Shown: positions 12,790 to 22,661 of the stretch, piece after piece | How the letters are laid out: each line of letters begins with the position of its first letter | Numbering within the stretch: position 1 is the stretch's first letter | Position numbers and translations under genes: made by a program | Notes under the pieces: generated by a model | What the model saw: the letters and a program-made list of their open reading frames with translations, nothing else | Told to the model about the DNA's origin: nothing | Databases searched by the model: none | Source of the DNA: Eledone cirrhosa | Taxonomy: Eukaryota; Mollusca; Cephalopoda; Octopoda; Eledonidae | Direction of reading: 5' to 3' | Length of the DNA stretch: 64,000 nucleotides | Assembly: GCA_964016885.1 (NCBI GenBank) | Contig: OZ024744.1 | Span: forward strand, 24,527,930 to 24,591,929

Positions 12790-14749
12790 TGTCAGTGTAT
12801 ATCCTCTTGGTAACCGACCCTCTGAAGACTCCAACTGCGTTGGGGGAATTTTTTCTTTAAAAGTGTGTATTGTTCTATTGATATTTCGATGATGCTTATG
12901 TTTGTCGGGAGAGTTCTTGGTGTTGGTGGGGTGTAGTAGTTTTTTTCTGTGATGTCTGTGTGCTGCTTTATATGTTGTAGGAGTTCTTTATTTGCCATGT
13001 TTATGGCTGTGTACATTTTGGGGGGAGGGGTGATTGTGTTGCTGGTTTCTTGTTGTTGCTGTTGGGTGTGTGTGTTTTGTTGTGTTTGCGATGTTGGTGT
13101 TTTTGGTGATGCTGGTGGTGGTGATGGTGGTGGTGGTGTTGCTGCAAGTCTCCTTGCAGCCTTTACCCCTCTTTGTCTGCTTTCGCTTTTGGAGGGTGAA
13201 GCGAAGGAGTTTTTCTTTTTTTCTTTTTTTGGCAGACCGTTTGCCACTACCCTCCCGCATCACACTCCATGTCGGACCCCGCGGCGTCCGCGATGGGCAT
13301 GAGCTCCACTGCTGTTGGTAGTGGCAGTGGAGCCCGCTTCGGCCTTTTTACCGCCGACGTAGCTACTGCGACTGTTGGTATTGCCGCCACTGCTGCGCTG
13401 CTTTAGTTGTCCGTGGCCTTGGTATAGGTGCCACAGACGTTGCCCTCCTACTCACCATGGAAGGGTCTTCTGCCTCTGTTGCCACCCTGCTCTTGGTAGC
13501 AGTGGATAAGGCGTCGGAAGGAGGAGGCCCTCTTCTTGGATGTCTTCTGCGCGCAGAAGGCCCTGAAGTGACCCTTCTGCCCACAGAGATAGCACTTTGA
13601 GCGCCTTCCTTCCACGCTTATAGGGAGTTGGAGTCCTTCTTCGAGGTCTATGATGTCTGGGATGGCCACGATGCTCTCCTGGTCAGTCTGTATTAGCATT
13701 TGCATGCCTATTCCTGACCTGGTCTCTCTTCCCGTTCTCAGTATTTGCAGTATGGTGGTCTATTCCAGCCAGAACAAACGCGGCCAGCCAAGGTATGGGC
13801 ACGTCGAGTGGGACCTGGGTCACTTTGACCCCCACAATTTTCTGCCCGCAGTAGGAGTGCACCACGACTATATCCTCACTCTTTAGGGTTTCCAAAGAGT
13901 GAGAATTCGCCTCTTGGGGGGTGGCGAAAACTACGTCTACTGTGGCGTACTTTTTGCCTCGGGTGATGTGGGCTTTGCGCGCCCAGACGCACCCCAATGC
14001 CTTTTGGATTTGAGCCTCCGTGGCTCTCTCCACCCGATGCGACAATTTGCTTACGGTGCGGTAAGTCACTGTGCGCAGGTGTGGTCTTTGACGAAATCGG
14101 GTGGAGGTTTCAGGGAAAGTCTGTTGTCGTTTCTCGACACCATGGCCCTTGCCACTGCCATCTCTTCCTCCGTGACTAACACTGTCTCTATTTTTGGACC
14201 ACACCTGCGAAAGAAGTGGCCCCTTTTTCAGCGGCAACATTATTGCTGCCGCTACTGGTTTTGTTGTTGGTGCTGTTGCTGTTGCTACTGCCTCAAACGA
14301 TGTTGTTCGTGTTGTTGCTGTTATCACTGTTGTAGTTGGTTGTATTTTGGGTGCCACCGTTGTTGTTGTTTTCGGTGCAATTTGTATTGTTGCTGTTGGT
14401 GTTGTCGTTGTTTATTTTCTTGTTAGTGGTGTTAATATCGTTGTTGCATTTGTTGTCATTTTTTTCTGTTGTCTGTATTTTGGTTGACACTGTTATTGTT
14501 GTAGTTGGTGTGGTAATTTTTTTTTTAAATTAGTTTCTCAGTGTTGTCTTTGTTCACGTTGTTTGTGGTGGTGTCTGTTGTAGGAATTTCATTAACCCCC
14601 CTCTCAACTTTTACGCCGTTGTCAGCATAGATATTGCTGGGGGGACGTGGCTCAGCAATGTTTTTTTTAAATAATTTTTTTTTAAACGTAAAATGTTCAA
14701 ATATTTGGCCAAAATGCCCAGATATTTTTATTTCCCCTTCACAGGGCAA
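12790..14749 (-). pseudogene. LINE ORF1 (Gag-like, CCHC zinc knuckle), frameshifted
   Basis: Gag-like RNA-binding protein that would coat LINE RNA. The most likely start is the ATG at 14,749 (N-terminus MPCEGEIKISG). A long Asn/Thr-rich tract follows (about 14,300-14,490). A globular region at 13,683-14,357 (RTVSKLSHRVERA, later SYCGQKIVGVKV and VPLDVPIPW) is followed by one zinc knuckle, CYLCGQKGHFRAFC (CX2CX4HX4C), near 13,560-13,600. The C-terminus is rich in Pro, Gln and Thr (12,792-13,247). Coding passes through at least three frames, with shifts near 14,300, 13,690 and 13,250, so it is a pseudogene. Domain content is seen directly; clade is inference. Confidence 0.75.
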
Positions 14750-14862
14750 AGTCTAAGGGCTTATATCCCTTACACAAAAGAAATATTTAACAACAAATAA
14801 TTTTAACAGGCAAATAAAGCGACTTACTGGGAGCGAGCAAAAAGGACGTCCGAACAGATCAA

Positions 14863-14945
14863 TAATAATAATTGTTTCTACTTTTGGCACAAGACCAGCA
14901 ATTATTCCAGTGTATTACTGGTACTTTATTTAATCGACCCTGTAA
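14863..14945 (-). mobile_element. SINE 3' fragment
   Basis: Matches the 3' part of the tRNA-SINE at 21,822-22,018 (shared CAGTGTATTACTGGTACTTT-like block and the ATCGACCC block). No promoter boxes remain. Confidence 0.65.
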
Positions 14946-14949
14946 TAAT

Positions 14950-15128
14950 AATAATATTAATGGTTTTTTTATTGGTCACAAGGGCTAACATGAAGAAAAA
15001 CATTACAGACGGCACAGGATGATACAAAGTGGGTTTGGGCCATGTAAAATGATTATAAAGGACAGAAACGTGTAAAATAAATTAAAATTCAAACAACACA
15101 AATTCCCCAATAAGGGTGAAGCTTCCGA
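14950..15128. other. unassigned AT-rich spacer
   Basis: AT-rich sequence with short (AAT)n runs between the SINE fragment and the first R2-type LINE copy. I see no feature in it. Confidence 0.4.
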
Positions 15129-15129
15129 G

Positions 15130-16850
15130 GGTCACTCATGGCGAAAACCACACAAAAGACCACGGCCACTCTGACAGTTGAACATCTGCGTTTAGCTCTT
15201 AGAAATCCAGCAAATGGAAATCCCCAGGGAAAGACAAAATATCAAATGTTTTGATAAATGCCTTCACAGAGTCTCATGAGCTGTTAGCCCAACTTTACAA
15301 TGAAATAGTTAAGGAGCCAGAAAAGATACCATCATGGCTAGTTAACGGCATTACATTCCTGCTTCCGAAGAATGATGAGACAAACAATCCCCAAAATTAC
15401 AGACCGATAACTTGTTTGACCACAATGTATAACATTTTAACACAGTCCTAACTGAATATACATATGATCACCTGATAACAAATGATCTATTTCCCAATGA
15501 GCAGAAAGGGTGTAAACGAGGCTCATATAGCTGTAAAGATCAGCTTTTGGTTAACAAAATGATACTGGAAGATTGTCATAATAGACACAAAAATCTATCA
15601 ATTGCTTGGATAGATTATAAAAAAGCATTCGATAGTTTGCCACACAGTTGGATTGAAAAAGGTTTAGAGATTTTCAAAATATCTCCCGTTGTCAGGAGGT
15701 TCCTGTCATTCAGTATGAAGACATGGAAAACGACACTCCTTTTGAATAGTGAAAAAAAAATCACTGGAAGATGGAAAAGTTAATATTAATTGTGGAATTG
15801 TTCAGGGTGACTCTTTATCACCGCTGTTATTCTGCATCGCACTTATACCATTAACTAAAATGCTCAATGAAACAAAACATGAATATAAAGTCTATGACAA
15901 AACTATTAATCATTTATTCTACATGGATGACCTGAAACTATTTGCAAAAAATGATGAGCAATTGCAAGGGTTATTATCCACTGTGGAGCAGTTCAGTGAT
16001 GATATTAAAATGGAGTTTGGACAAGATAAATGTGCCAAAGCCACGTTCACCAGAGGAAAGCTGCTGAAAAGTTCAGACATTAATCTTGATCGGGGGAATG
16101 TGATAAGAGAACTTGATCAAGAGGAAACTTACAAATATCTAGGTGTTTGTGAAGAAGACGGAATCAAGCACTCGACAATGAAGGAAAGGATAAGGAAGGA
16201 ATGTTACCGCAGAGTAAGAGCAATCTTAAGAACGGAATTGAATGCAAGGAATAGGATCGATGCCATAAACACGCTTGCCATACCAGTAGTAACCTACAGT
16301 TACAATGTCATCAACTGGTCAAGTACAGAGATCCGTAGGCTCGATACAAAAATTAGAACATTCTTAACCATGCACAGAATGCATCACCCTAAGGCAGATA
16401 CAGATAGAATATATTTCCCTAGGAAAGAAGGAGGACGTGGGTTAATCCAGTTAGACATTGCGTTGAAAACTGCAACAATTGGATTATCTACATATCTAAG
16501 GGTATCACATGATTGGATGATCAAACTCGTTTTGAAACACGAAAGTATCAAAAGATCATTCTCCATTACAAAAGATGTACAAAGATACAGTAATGAACTA
16601 CACATTTCAGAAGTCCCATTTACTGCTGAAATGGAAAACACAGAAAAAGCAAGCAGGTAAATGTAGCTGCAAAGAAAGAACTGCTACAGAAACTGGCTAA
16701 GAAATGGCAAGAAAAGCCTCTGTATGGAAAATACCCAGAAAGAGCTAACAATCTTGATGTTGACAAAACTTTAACCCATCCGTGGTTGGCATCCTCTGGA
16801 CTGAAATTGGAGACTGAAGGACTAATTATATCAGCACAAGATTAGTGTCT
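15130..16850 (+). pseudogene. R2-type LINE, copy A1 (RT region), broken
   Basis: Reverse transcriptase of a LINE with an R2-like C-terminus (its sister copies show the endonuclease). Segments in order: a pre-RT region ending QNYRPITCL (RT motif 2, about 15,395-15,420), [19 protein letters not shown] (motif A with catalytic Asp, about 15,600), GIVQGDSLSPLLF (motif B, about 15,795) and YMDDLKLFA (motif C, about 15,922). Thumb-like sequence follows (ETYKYLGVCEEDG, TYSYNVINWSS, RKEGGRGLIQLD) to GLKLETEGLIISAQD at about 16,845. Frameshifts fall near 15,450-15,540, 15,765 and 16,655, and stops are present. The zinc-knuckle and endonuclease end is missing; it joins copy A2 directly. Confidence 0.85.
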
Positions 16851-16859
16851 GGTAATGAA

Positions 16860-18833
16860 AAACCGAATCACGGGTAATGATGTTACCAACTATAGGCCTA
16901 TCACATGTTTGTCCGTACTGTGGAAACTGTTAACAAGCATTGTGTCTGAGGAAATGTACCATCACCTCCACTTAAACAACTTGTTACCGGAGGAATAGAA
17001 AGGATGCCGAAAGAAGTCACGTGGTACAAAAGACCAGTTACTTATTGATAAGATGGTCATGAGGAATTGCAAGAGGAGGCACACTGGTCTTGATATGGGA
17101 TGGATAGATTACAAAAAGGCATTCGACATGGTACCTCATTCTTGGATAACCAAAATCCTAGAGATCTTCAAGGTGGAAGATAACATCAGACAGTTGTTGA
17201 GCAACAGTATGAGGTCCTGGGAAACAGAGTTAACATCAGGTGGAGAAACCTTGGGAGGCGTGAGGATCAAGAGAGGTATCTTCGAGGGAGTTAGTTTGTC
17301 CCCTCTGCTGTTTGTCCTTGCCCTGATAACCCTGTCCGTTATACTGCGAAAAGTGAGAGCAGGATACAAGTTGGGAAGAGGAGGGCTTACCATCAACAAC
17401 CTCTTCTTCCTGGACGATCTTAAACTCTTTGGGAAGAGTGAGAACAAGTTGGATGTGCTTGTTGACACTGTCCGTATTTTTAGCAATGGTATATGTATGC
17501 AATTTGGTATTAGTAAGTGTGGAGTCCTTGTGATGAAGAGGGTTAAATTGAGCAGAAGCAACGGAATCCAGGTACCATCAGGTGAGATGATAAAGGAAAT
17601 TGACACTGAAGAAGGATACAAATATTTAGGTGTTCTGGAGGCTGATGACATCAAGAACAAAAAAATGAAGGAATTGATAAGATCTGAATACATTCGGAGA
17701 TTAAGGAGCGTGTTAAAATCACATCTAAATAGTAGGAATGTCATAAGTGCAGTAAATTCCCGAGCTGTGTCTATTATTAGGTACAGTGCGGGAATTCTGA
17801 GATGGAATGTTGCTGAACAAAAAGAAATGGATAGGAAGACTAGGAAGCTATTGACTATCTACAACATGTTCCACAAGAGGAGTGATGTCGATAGACTCTA
17901 CTTAAAGAGATCTGAAGGTGGAAGAGGTCTTATCAGCATAGAGGACTGTGTTCATATGGAGAAAAACAACCTACACGAATATGTGACTGACAGTAGGGAG
18001 CCAATGCTGAAAAGTGTACTGAAAGGGAAGACAATAGACCAGGCGATGTCCAAGGATGAAATAACAAGGAGGATGAGCAGCCTTCATGAAAAATCTCTTC
18101 ATAGCACCTTCTTTAAGAAAACGGAATTTAGAGATCCACAGATAAGGAACTGGTTAAAAAGAGACCTTAAAAAGGCTACAGAAGGAATGCTAATGGCTGC
18201 GCAAGAGCAGGCCCTCAGAACGAAGTGGGTGAAACACGATATTGACAAGGAGGAGGATAGCCCACTGTGTAGGATCTGTGGAGAGAGAGAGGAGACTGTG
18301 GCTCACATTGTATCCGAGTGTAAACACCTAGCCCAGACTCACTATAAAGGCTGGAGACATGATGTGATGGGCAGGGTGATCCACCTATGCAATGTAAACA
18401 ATTTACCACATTCTGAGAAGTGGTATGAGCATAAGCCAGAGTCGGTGACAGAAAACGTTCAGGTGAAGGTGCTATGGGATTTTAGGATACAGACGGACTA
18501 GAAACTGGAACACAATAGGCCTGACCTGGTGGTTTTGGACAAGGAAAAAAGATCGTGCCTGATTATAGATGTAGCCTGCCCATTTGACACGAGAGTGCAA
18601 GAAAAGGAGAGGGAGAAAATTAAGCGATACCAGGACTTAAAGTGGGAGGTAAAAAGGATTTGGAACTGCCATGAAATCAAGGTCGTCCTGATTGTCATAG
18701 GCGCACTAGTACTATCTCAAAGAGTTTCCAAGGATGGGTAAAGAAGATTAGTCCAGCCCCGCTTTTTGGAACACTTCAAAAGGCATGCTTGCTGGGAACA
18801 GCAAGAACCCTCCGATACGTCCTGAATGTCTGA
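16860..18833 (+). pseudogene. R2-type LINE, copy A2: RT plus restriction-like endonuclease
   Basis: The best preserved copy of family A. It begins inside RT at NVTNYRPITCLSVLW. A 482-codon open stretch (17,053-18,501) carries [16 protein letters not shown] (motif A), [13 protein letters not shown] (motif B, G instead of Q before the usual D position) and FLDDLKLFG (motif C). These are followed by the thumb, a CCHC zinc motif ([18 protein letters not shown]), WRHDVMGRV and [11 protein letters not shown] single in-frame TAG (18,499-18,501) interrupts the frame. Downstream, NRPDLVVLDKEKRSCLIID shows the RPD...D catalytic core of the restriction-like endonuclease of the R2 superclade. One frameshift near 18,725 separates the true end, APLFGTLQKAC to LRYVLNV, at 18,833. 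An in-frame stop at about 17,000 lies upstream. Confidence 0.88.
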
Positions 18834-18899
18834 GGCTGCTGGTAGCGGCTTGATATTAATTTTAACAAACTTTCCAGTTAAATAACATCAATGACTGAG

Positions 18900-20690
18900 A
18901 CTCAAAGAACAATAATAATAGATCATAGAAGAAATTGAAAACTTTTGGAGTAAGAATTGGAGTGATGAGAAGTTCTATAAGGCTAATGGAGATTTGATTT
19001 AGTGGCTTGGAAAAATCCTACACAAATTTACAAGAACAAGCGTGGGAAGGCATGTTGTAGACTTAAGGACAGCACTCAATACAGTTCATAAGTGGAAATC
19101 TCCTGGTAGATTAATAGAACAGGGTACGGTTACAAAATTGAAAGCAAGAAAATAAGCCACCTATTTTATATTGATGATTTAAAGCTATATTGCAAAGATA
19201 ATGACCGGCTGGAAGGCTTTTGCGGACAGTAAAAACATTTAGTGATGACACCAAAATGGAGTTTGGACTTGATAAGTGTGCCAAAGCCACTTTCAAGAAA
19301 AGGAAGCTTGTCAACTCAAACTCAGGTGAATTAGATGCTGAAACAGTCATAAAGGAACTTGAGTAGGAACAAACCTATAAATACTTAGGGATTAATGAGG
19401 GCTCTGACATTCAGCATGCAAGTATGAAAGAGAGGATAAGGAAGAGATGTTTCAGGAGAGTACGCGCAGTTCTGAGATCAGAACTAAACACTCGTAACAA
19501 GGTGCTAGCCATAAACTCCTTGGCAGTCCCAGTTGTCACTTATAGCTTCGGTGTGTTGAACTGGAATATGAGTGAAATTAAAAGAGTCGACTTCAAAATC
19601 CGTACGTTACTGACTTGTAATAGGATGGACCACCCGAAAGCAGATGTGCATCATCTTTACCTTCCTAGAACTTAAGGAGGCCGTAGCCTGATCCAATTTC
19701 AACTCATGTACAAAACCGCCACTATTGTACTGGCCAAATACCTTGAAACAACAAACGACTGTATGCTGACAGTTGTTGAGAAACATGAGAGAAGTAAGAA
19801 GCTTCATTCTTTCTTGAAGGAAAGCAAAACATATGCTAGTGATTTCATGCTTCATCCCCGGGCTGGACAGACTGGGGAAACTGTTGCAATTGATGCTGTT
19901 AAGCACGTAAAATTAATGGCAAAAGCAAAAGGGCAAGAACAATTAGCATCATAGTGGGAGCAGAAACGTCTGCATAGAAGATACGTGGCCCGTAGCAAAC
20001 AAGCTGATGTTGACCAAAAGCACACCCATCAGTGACTACGTAGCTCAGGGCTAAATGCAGAGAGTGAAGGCTTCAACTTAGCTGCCCAAGATTTACTGAC
20101 ACAGAATTACCAGGCCACTGACAAGGAATTACCAGGCCACTAACAAGGAATTACCAGAATTACTAGAGAAATGGAGTAAATCCAAAGTGCCGATTCTGCA
20201 ATGTTTTGGTTGAAACAGTGGACCACCTAGTTTCTGGATGTAAAGTTTTAGCCCCAGTAGAGTACAAATATAGACATGACAGAGTTGGCCAATATCTACA
20301 CTGGGTAATATGTCGGCATTATAAAATCAAAGCTGCTGACAAGTGGTACAATCATAACCCTGAGGCTGTAACTGAAGGAGAAAAAGTAAAATTTATTTGG
20401 GACTTTCCTGTACATACTGACCGGATCATAAAAGCTAATTGACCAGACATCATTGTACAAGACCAACATAGCAAGGTCTGTTTATTGATTGATATGAGCA
20501 CCCATGTGATCACAATATCGCGACAAAAGAATTTGACAAGTTAAAAAAATATAAAGATCTGCTCATTGAAATCGAAAAAATGTGACACCTCAAGCCCGCT
20601 ACAATACCAGTGATTGTGGGACCATTGGGAATGATCAATAAAGGAACAGAACAGTATTTCAGAATGATTCCTGGGTTAGTTCAGATCAAG
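18900..20690 (+). pseudogene. R2-type LINE, copy A3, heavily mutated
   Basis: The third head-to-tail copy of family A. Recognisable parts are IIEEIENFWSKNW (pre-RT, about 18,925), a gap that removes RT motifs A and B, then HLFYIDDLKLYCKD (motif C, about 19,160). Thumb sequence follows (TYKYLGINEG; 19,424-19,675 open), then CRFCNVLVETVDHLVSGC (zinc motif, about 20,190), YRHDRVGQYLHW, KWYNHNPEAV and PDIIVQDQHSKVCLLID (endonuclease core, about 20,445). Many stops and frameshifts occur, so it is older or less constrained than A2. A short duplication (AATTACCAGGCCACT, about 20,108-20,140) sits in the spacer. Confidence 0.82.
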
Positions 20691-20819
20691 TTGTCGAAAC
20701 GGCCGGAGCTCAGCCGTCGGGGTCCTGACTCTTTTCCTACTACCAACTCTACTAGCCTAAGTATTGAGTACTCTGGTGCGGCGTTATAGTCCACCTGGTT
20801 CCTTACCACACTTCCTTCG
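20690..20819. repeat. dispersed repeat, half of a foldback
   Basis: Contains GTCGAAACGGC, GAGCTCAGCCGTCGGGGTC and TAAGTATTGAGTACTCTGGTG. The same blocks occur in the hairpin at 49,930-50,120, so this is a one-armed copy of that element. It ends at a (TA)n run. Confidence 0.65.
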
Positions 20820-21076
20820 TATATATATATATATATATCATTTATTTTTTATCATTTATTTTGTTTTGACCTGTTTAGCTTGATTTGGTTTTTGGCTTGG
20901 GTGGTTAATTCCTTCTTGACCACCTTTTCAGTTTTGTATGGTTTCTTAACACATTGTTTAGCTCTGGTTTTTAAGTATTGAGCACTTTGCCAGTATCATT
21001 TCTGATTTTTGCTTTTCACTTCGCTTTTCCTGCCCGCCGAAAAATGCGATTCTCGCTGAATTTTTATTTGTATATA

Positions 21077-21141
<65 letters not shown>
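20820..21141. repeat. (TA)n microsatellites
   Basis: (TA)10 at 20,820-20,839 and a long (TA)n at about 21,073-21,141. The T-rich sequence between them shows no coding signal. Confidence 0.9.
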
Positions 21142-21144
<3 letters not shown>

Positions 21145-21394
21145 GTATCAATCGTGGACTGCCAACATTAAAAATATTCAACGGTATTGCAGCACTAGTC
21201 CACTAGTATAGAACATATATGACATAATCACTTGAGACAGAGGAAAGAAATCAAGCACAGTAATGGGAATCAGTTGTGCAGCGGATTTAACATAAAGATA
21301 AGTGCAACAGAAAAATCAATTAGGAAATACAAGCTACAAGCTATTAATTGCACTGTAAAATATGTAAAATATTCTAGAAGCTTAGTATGAATAA

Positions 21395-21447
21395 GTGTAT
21401 ATACACACGAGTAGACATGGGAGCATATATGTATGTATATGTATGTG

Positions 21448-21529
<82 letters not shown>

Positions 21530-21602
21530 GGGAGAGAGAGGGAGAGAGATTTGTTTATATATATGATTATATTTATACACACACAAACATACGCATATAA
21601 GA

Positions 21603-21640
<38 letters not shown>

Positions 21641-21745
21641 CTATATATACATATGTAAACATACATAAGTGAAAACAAACAGTTCCATATATGCGGTGAC
21701 ATCCCTGCTTGCATATAGGCAAACATACATTCATACATACATATA
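21395..21745. repeat. (TA)n, (TG)n, (CATA)n microsatellite block
   Basis: Compound simple repeats with a GAGAGG patch near 21,530. Its right end is (CATA)n and abuts the 3'-end relic of a composite element at 21,748-21,785. Confidence 0.85.
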
Positions 21746-21747
21746 TA

Positions 21748-21785
21748 CATGATGGCTACATCCTCGTTATCGAGTATGGCCATTG
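21748..21785 (-). mobile_element. 3'-end relic of zinc-finger LINE or composite element
   Basis: On the minus strand GGCCATACTCGATAACGAGG and then TAGCCATC resemble the last bases of the elements ending at 44,628 and 53,371, just before their (TATG)n tail. It is short and diverged. Confidence 0.5.
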
Positions 21786-21821
21786 CACGTAAAAAAAAAC
21801 ATAATGATAATGACAATTATA

Positions 21822-22018
21822 GTAATAATAATTGTTTCGACTTTTGGCACAAGGCCACCAATTACCCAATGCATTACTGGTACTTTATTGTATCGACCCC
21901 GTAAGGATGAAAGGCAAAGTTAACCTTGAGGGATTTGAACTCAGATCATACAGAGAAGTAACTCTATGCTTCAAAGTATGGCGTCCGACCTCTACCGATA
22001 CTGCCAATCCACCGCCTT
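21822..22018 (-). mobile_element. tRNA-derived SINE, full length
   Basis: Read on the minus strand, a tRNA-like head with TGGCAGTATCGGTAGAGG (A-box region, near 22,000) precedes GAGTTCAAATCCC (B box, about 21,930-21,942). The body follows with GCCTTTCATCCTTACGGGG and TCGATACAATAAAGTACCAG, and the 3' end is AATTATTATT. RNA polymerase III would transcribe it from the internal boxes; mobility needs a LINE. Partial relatives lie at 14,863, 22,026, 47,083 and 48,500. Confidence 0.8.
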
Positions 22019-22025
22019 TTTTATA

Positions 22026-22156
22026 TTATAGTAATAATTGTTTCTATTTTAGGCACAAGGCCAGCAATTACCCAGTGCATTACTGGTACTTTATTTTATC
22101 GACCCCGTAAGGATGAAAGGCAAAGTCAACCTCGGCGGGATTTGAACTCAGAATGG
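22026..22156 (-). mobile_element. tRNA-derived SINE, 5' truncated
   Basis: Second copy of the SINE just upstream. The B box (22,138-22,150, minus GAGTTCAAATCCC) and body are intact; the A-box end is missing. Same orientation as its neighbour. Confidence 0.8.
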
Positions 22157-22159
22157 TAA

Positions 22160-22221
22160 AATATATACATACATGTATATATATATTATAGTAATAATAG
22201 TAACAAATTATATATATACAT

Positions 22222-22258
<37 letters not shown>
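22160..22258. repeat. (TA)n microsatellite
   Basis: Imperfect (TA)n with TACATG interruptions. It forms the 5' boundary of the truncated RTE-like LINE. Confidence 0.85.
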
Positions 22259-22661
22259 CCTGCTTGTTTTGGGGGACTTCAATGCACATCTGAGTAAGGA
22301 GGGAAGTGAAGATCCTTGTTGGTACTTCCATAACAACACCAACTGAAATGGAAGACTACTGAGAGACACCCTGCTGGAGGCGAACTTGATGGCGACCAAC
22401 CTAAGGTTTAGGAAGAATCTGGGGAAGATGTGGACCTACATCTCAGATATGCACCTGTCCAAGTCCCAGATTGATTTCATTCTGGTGAGGAAAAAGTGGC
22501 GGAATAGTGTTCTGAACACGGAACCATACAGCTATTTCAGTACACTGGGTAGTGACCACCGGCTTGTTATGAGTGAGGTCCGCGTGAGCTTAAGAAAGAG
22601 CAAGGCTCAGCCCCGGAGAACAATCTATGACTGGGGAGCTTTCAAGGAAGATGATAAGTGA
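22258..22661 (+). pseudogene. RTE-like LINE endonuclease C-terminal part
   Basis: C-terminal half of an AP-type endonuclease: LLVLGDFNAHLSKEG (catalytic Asp/Asn region), a stop in place of the residue before NGRLL (about 22,340), TYISDMHLSKSQIDFILV and SDHRLVMSEV (catalytic Asp-His). It is 5' truncated at the microsatellite. Its frame runs into that of the RT but is broken at 22,650-22,665, where a 7-bp tandem duplication (GATAAGT GATAAG) shifts the frame. Confidence 0.82.

Larger units (their letters stand above)
11811..14760 (-). mobile_element. LINE (AP-endonuclease type), 5' part only
   Basis: Minus-strand non-LTR retrotransposon. Reading from 14,749 downward it has an ORF1 with a CCHC zinc knuckle, a short intergenic stretch, then the AP-endonuclease domain that opens ORF2 and the start of the linker towards the RT. 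It stops near 11,811 before any RT motif. Truncation at the 3' end with a retained 5' end is the reverse of normal LINE truncation and points to a later deletion or rearrangement. Clade is uncertain; the ORF1 layout resembles Jockey/R1/Tx1-type LINEs. Confidence 0.75.

Noticed and set aside
12949..13321. Plus-strand frames rich in Val, Cys and Leu at 12.9-14.5 kb (membrane-like proteins)
   Set aside because: They are antisense shadows of the Gln/Asn/Pro/Thr-rich LINE ORF1; the minus strand has the zinc knuckle.
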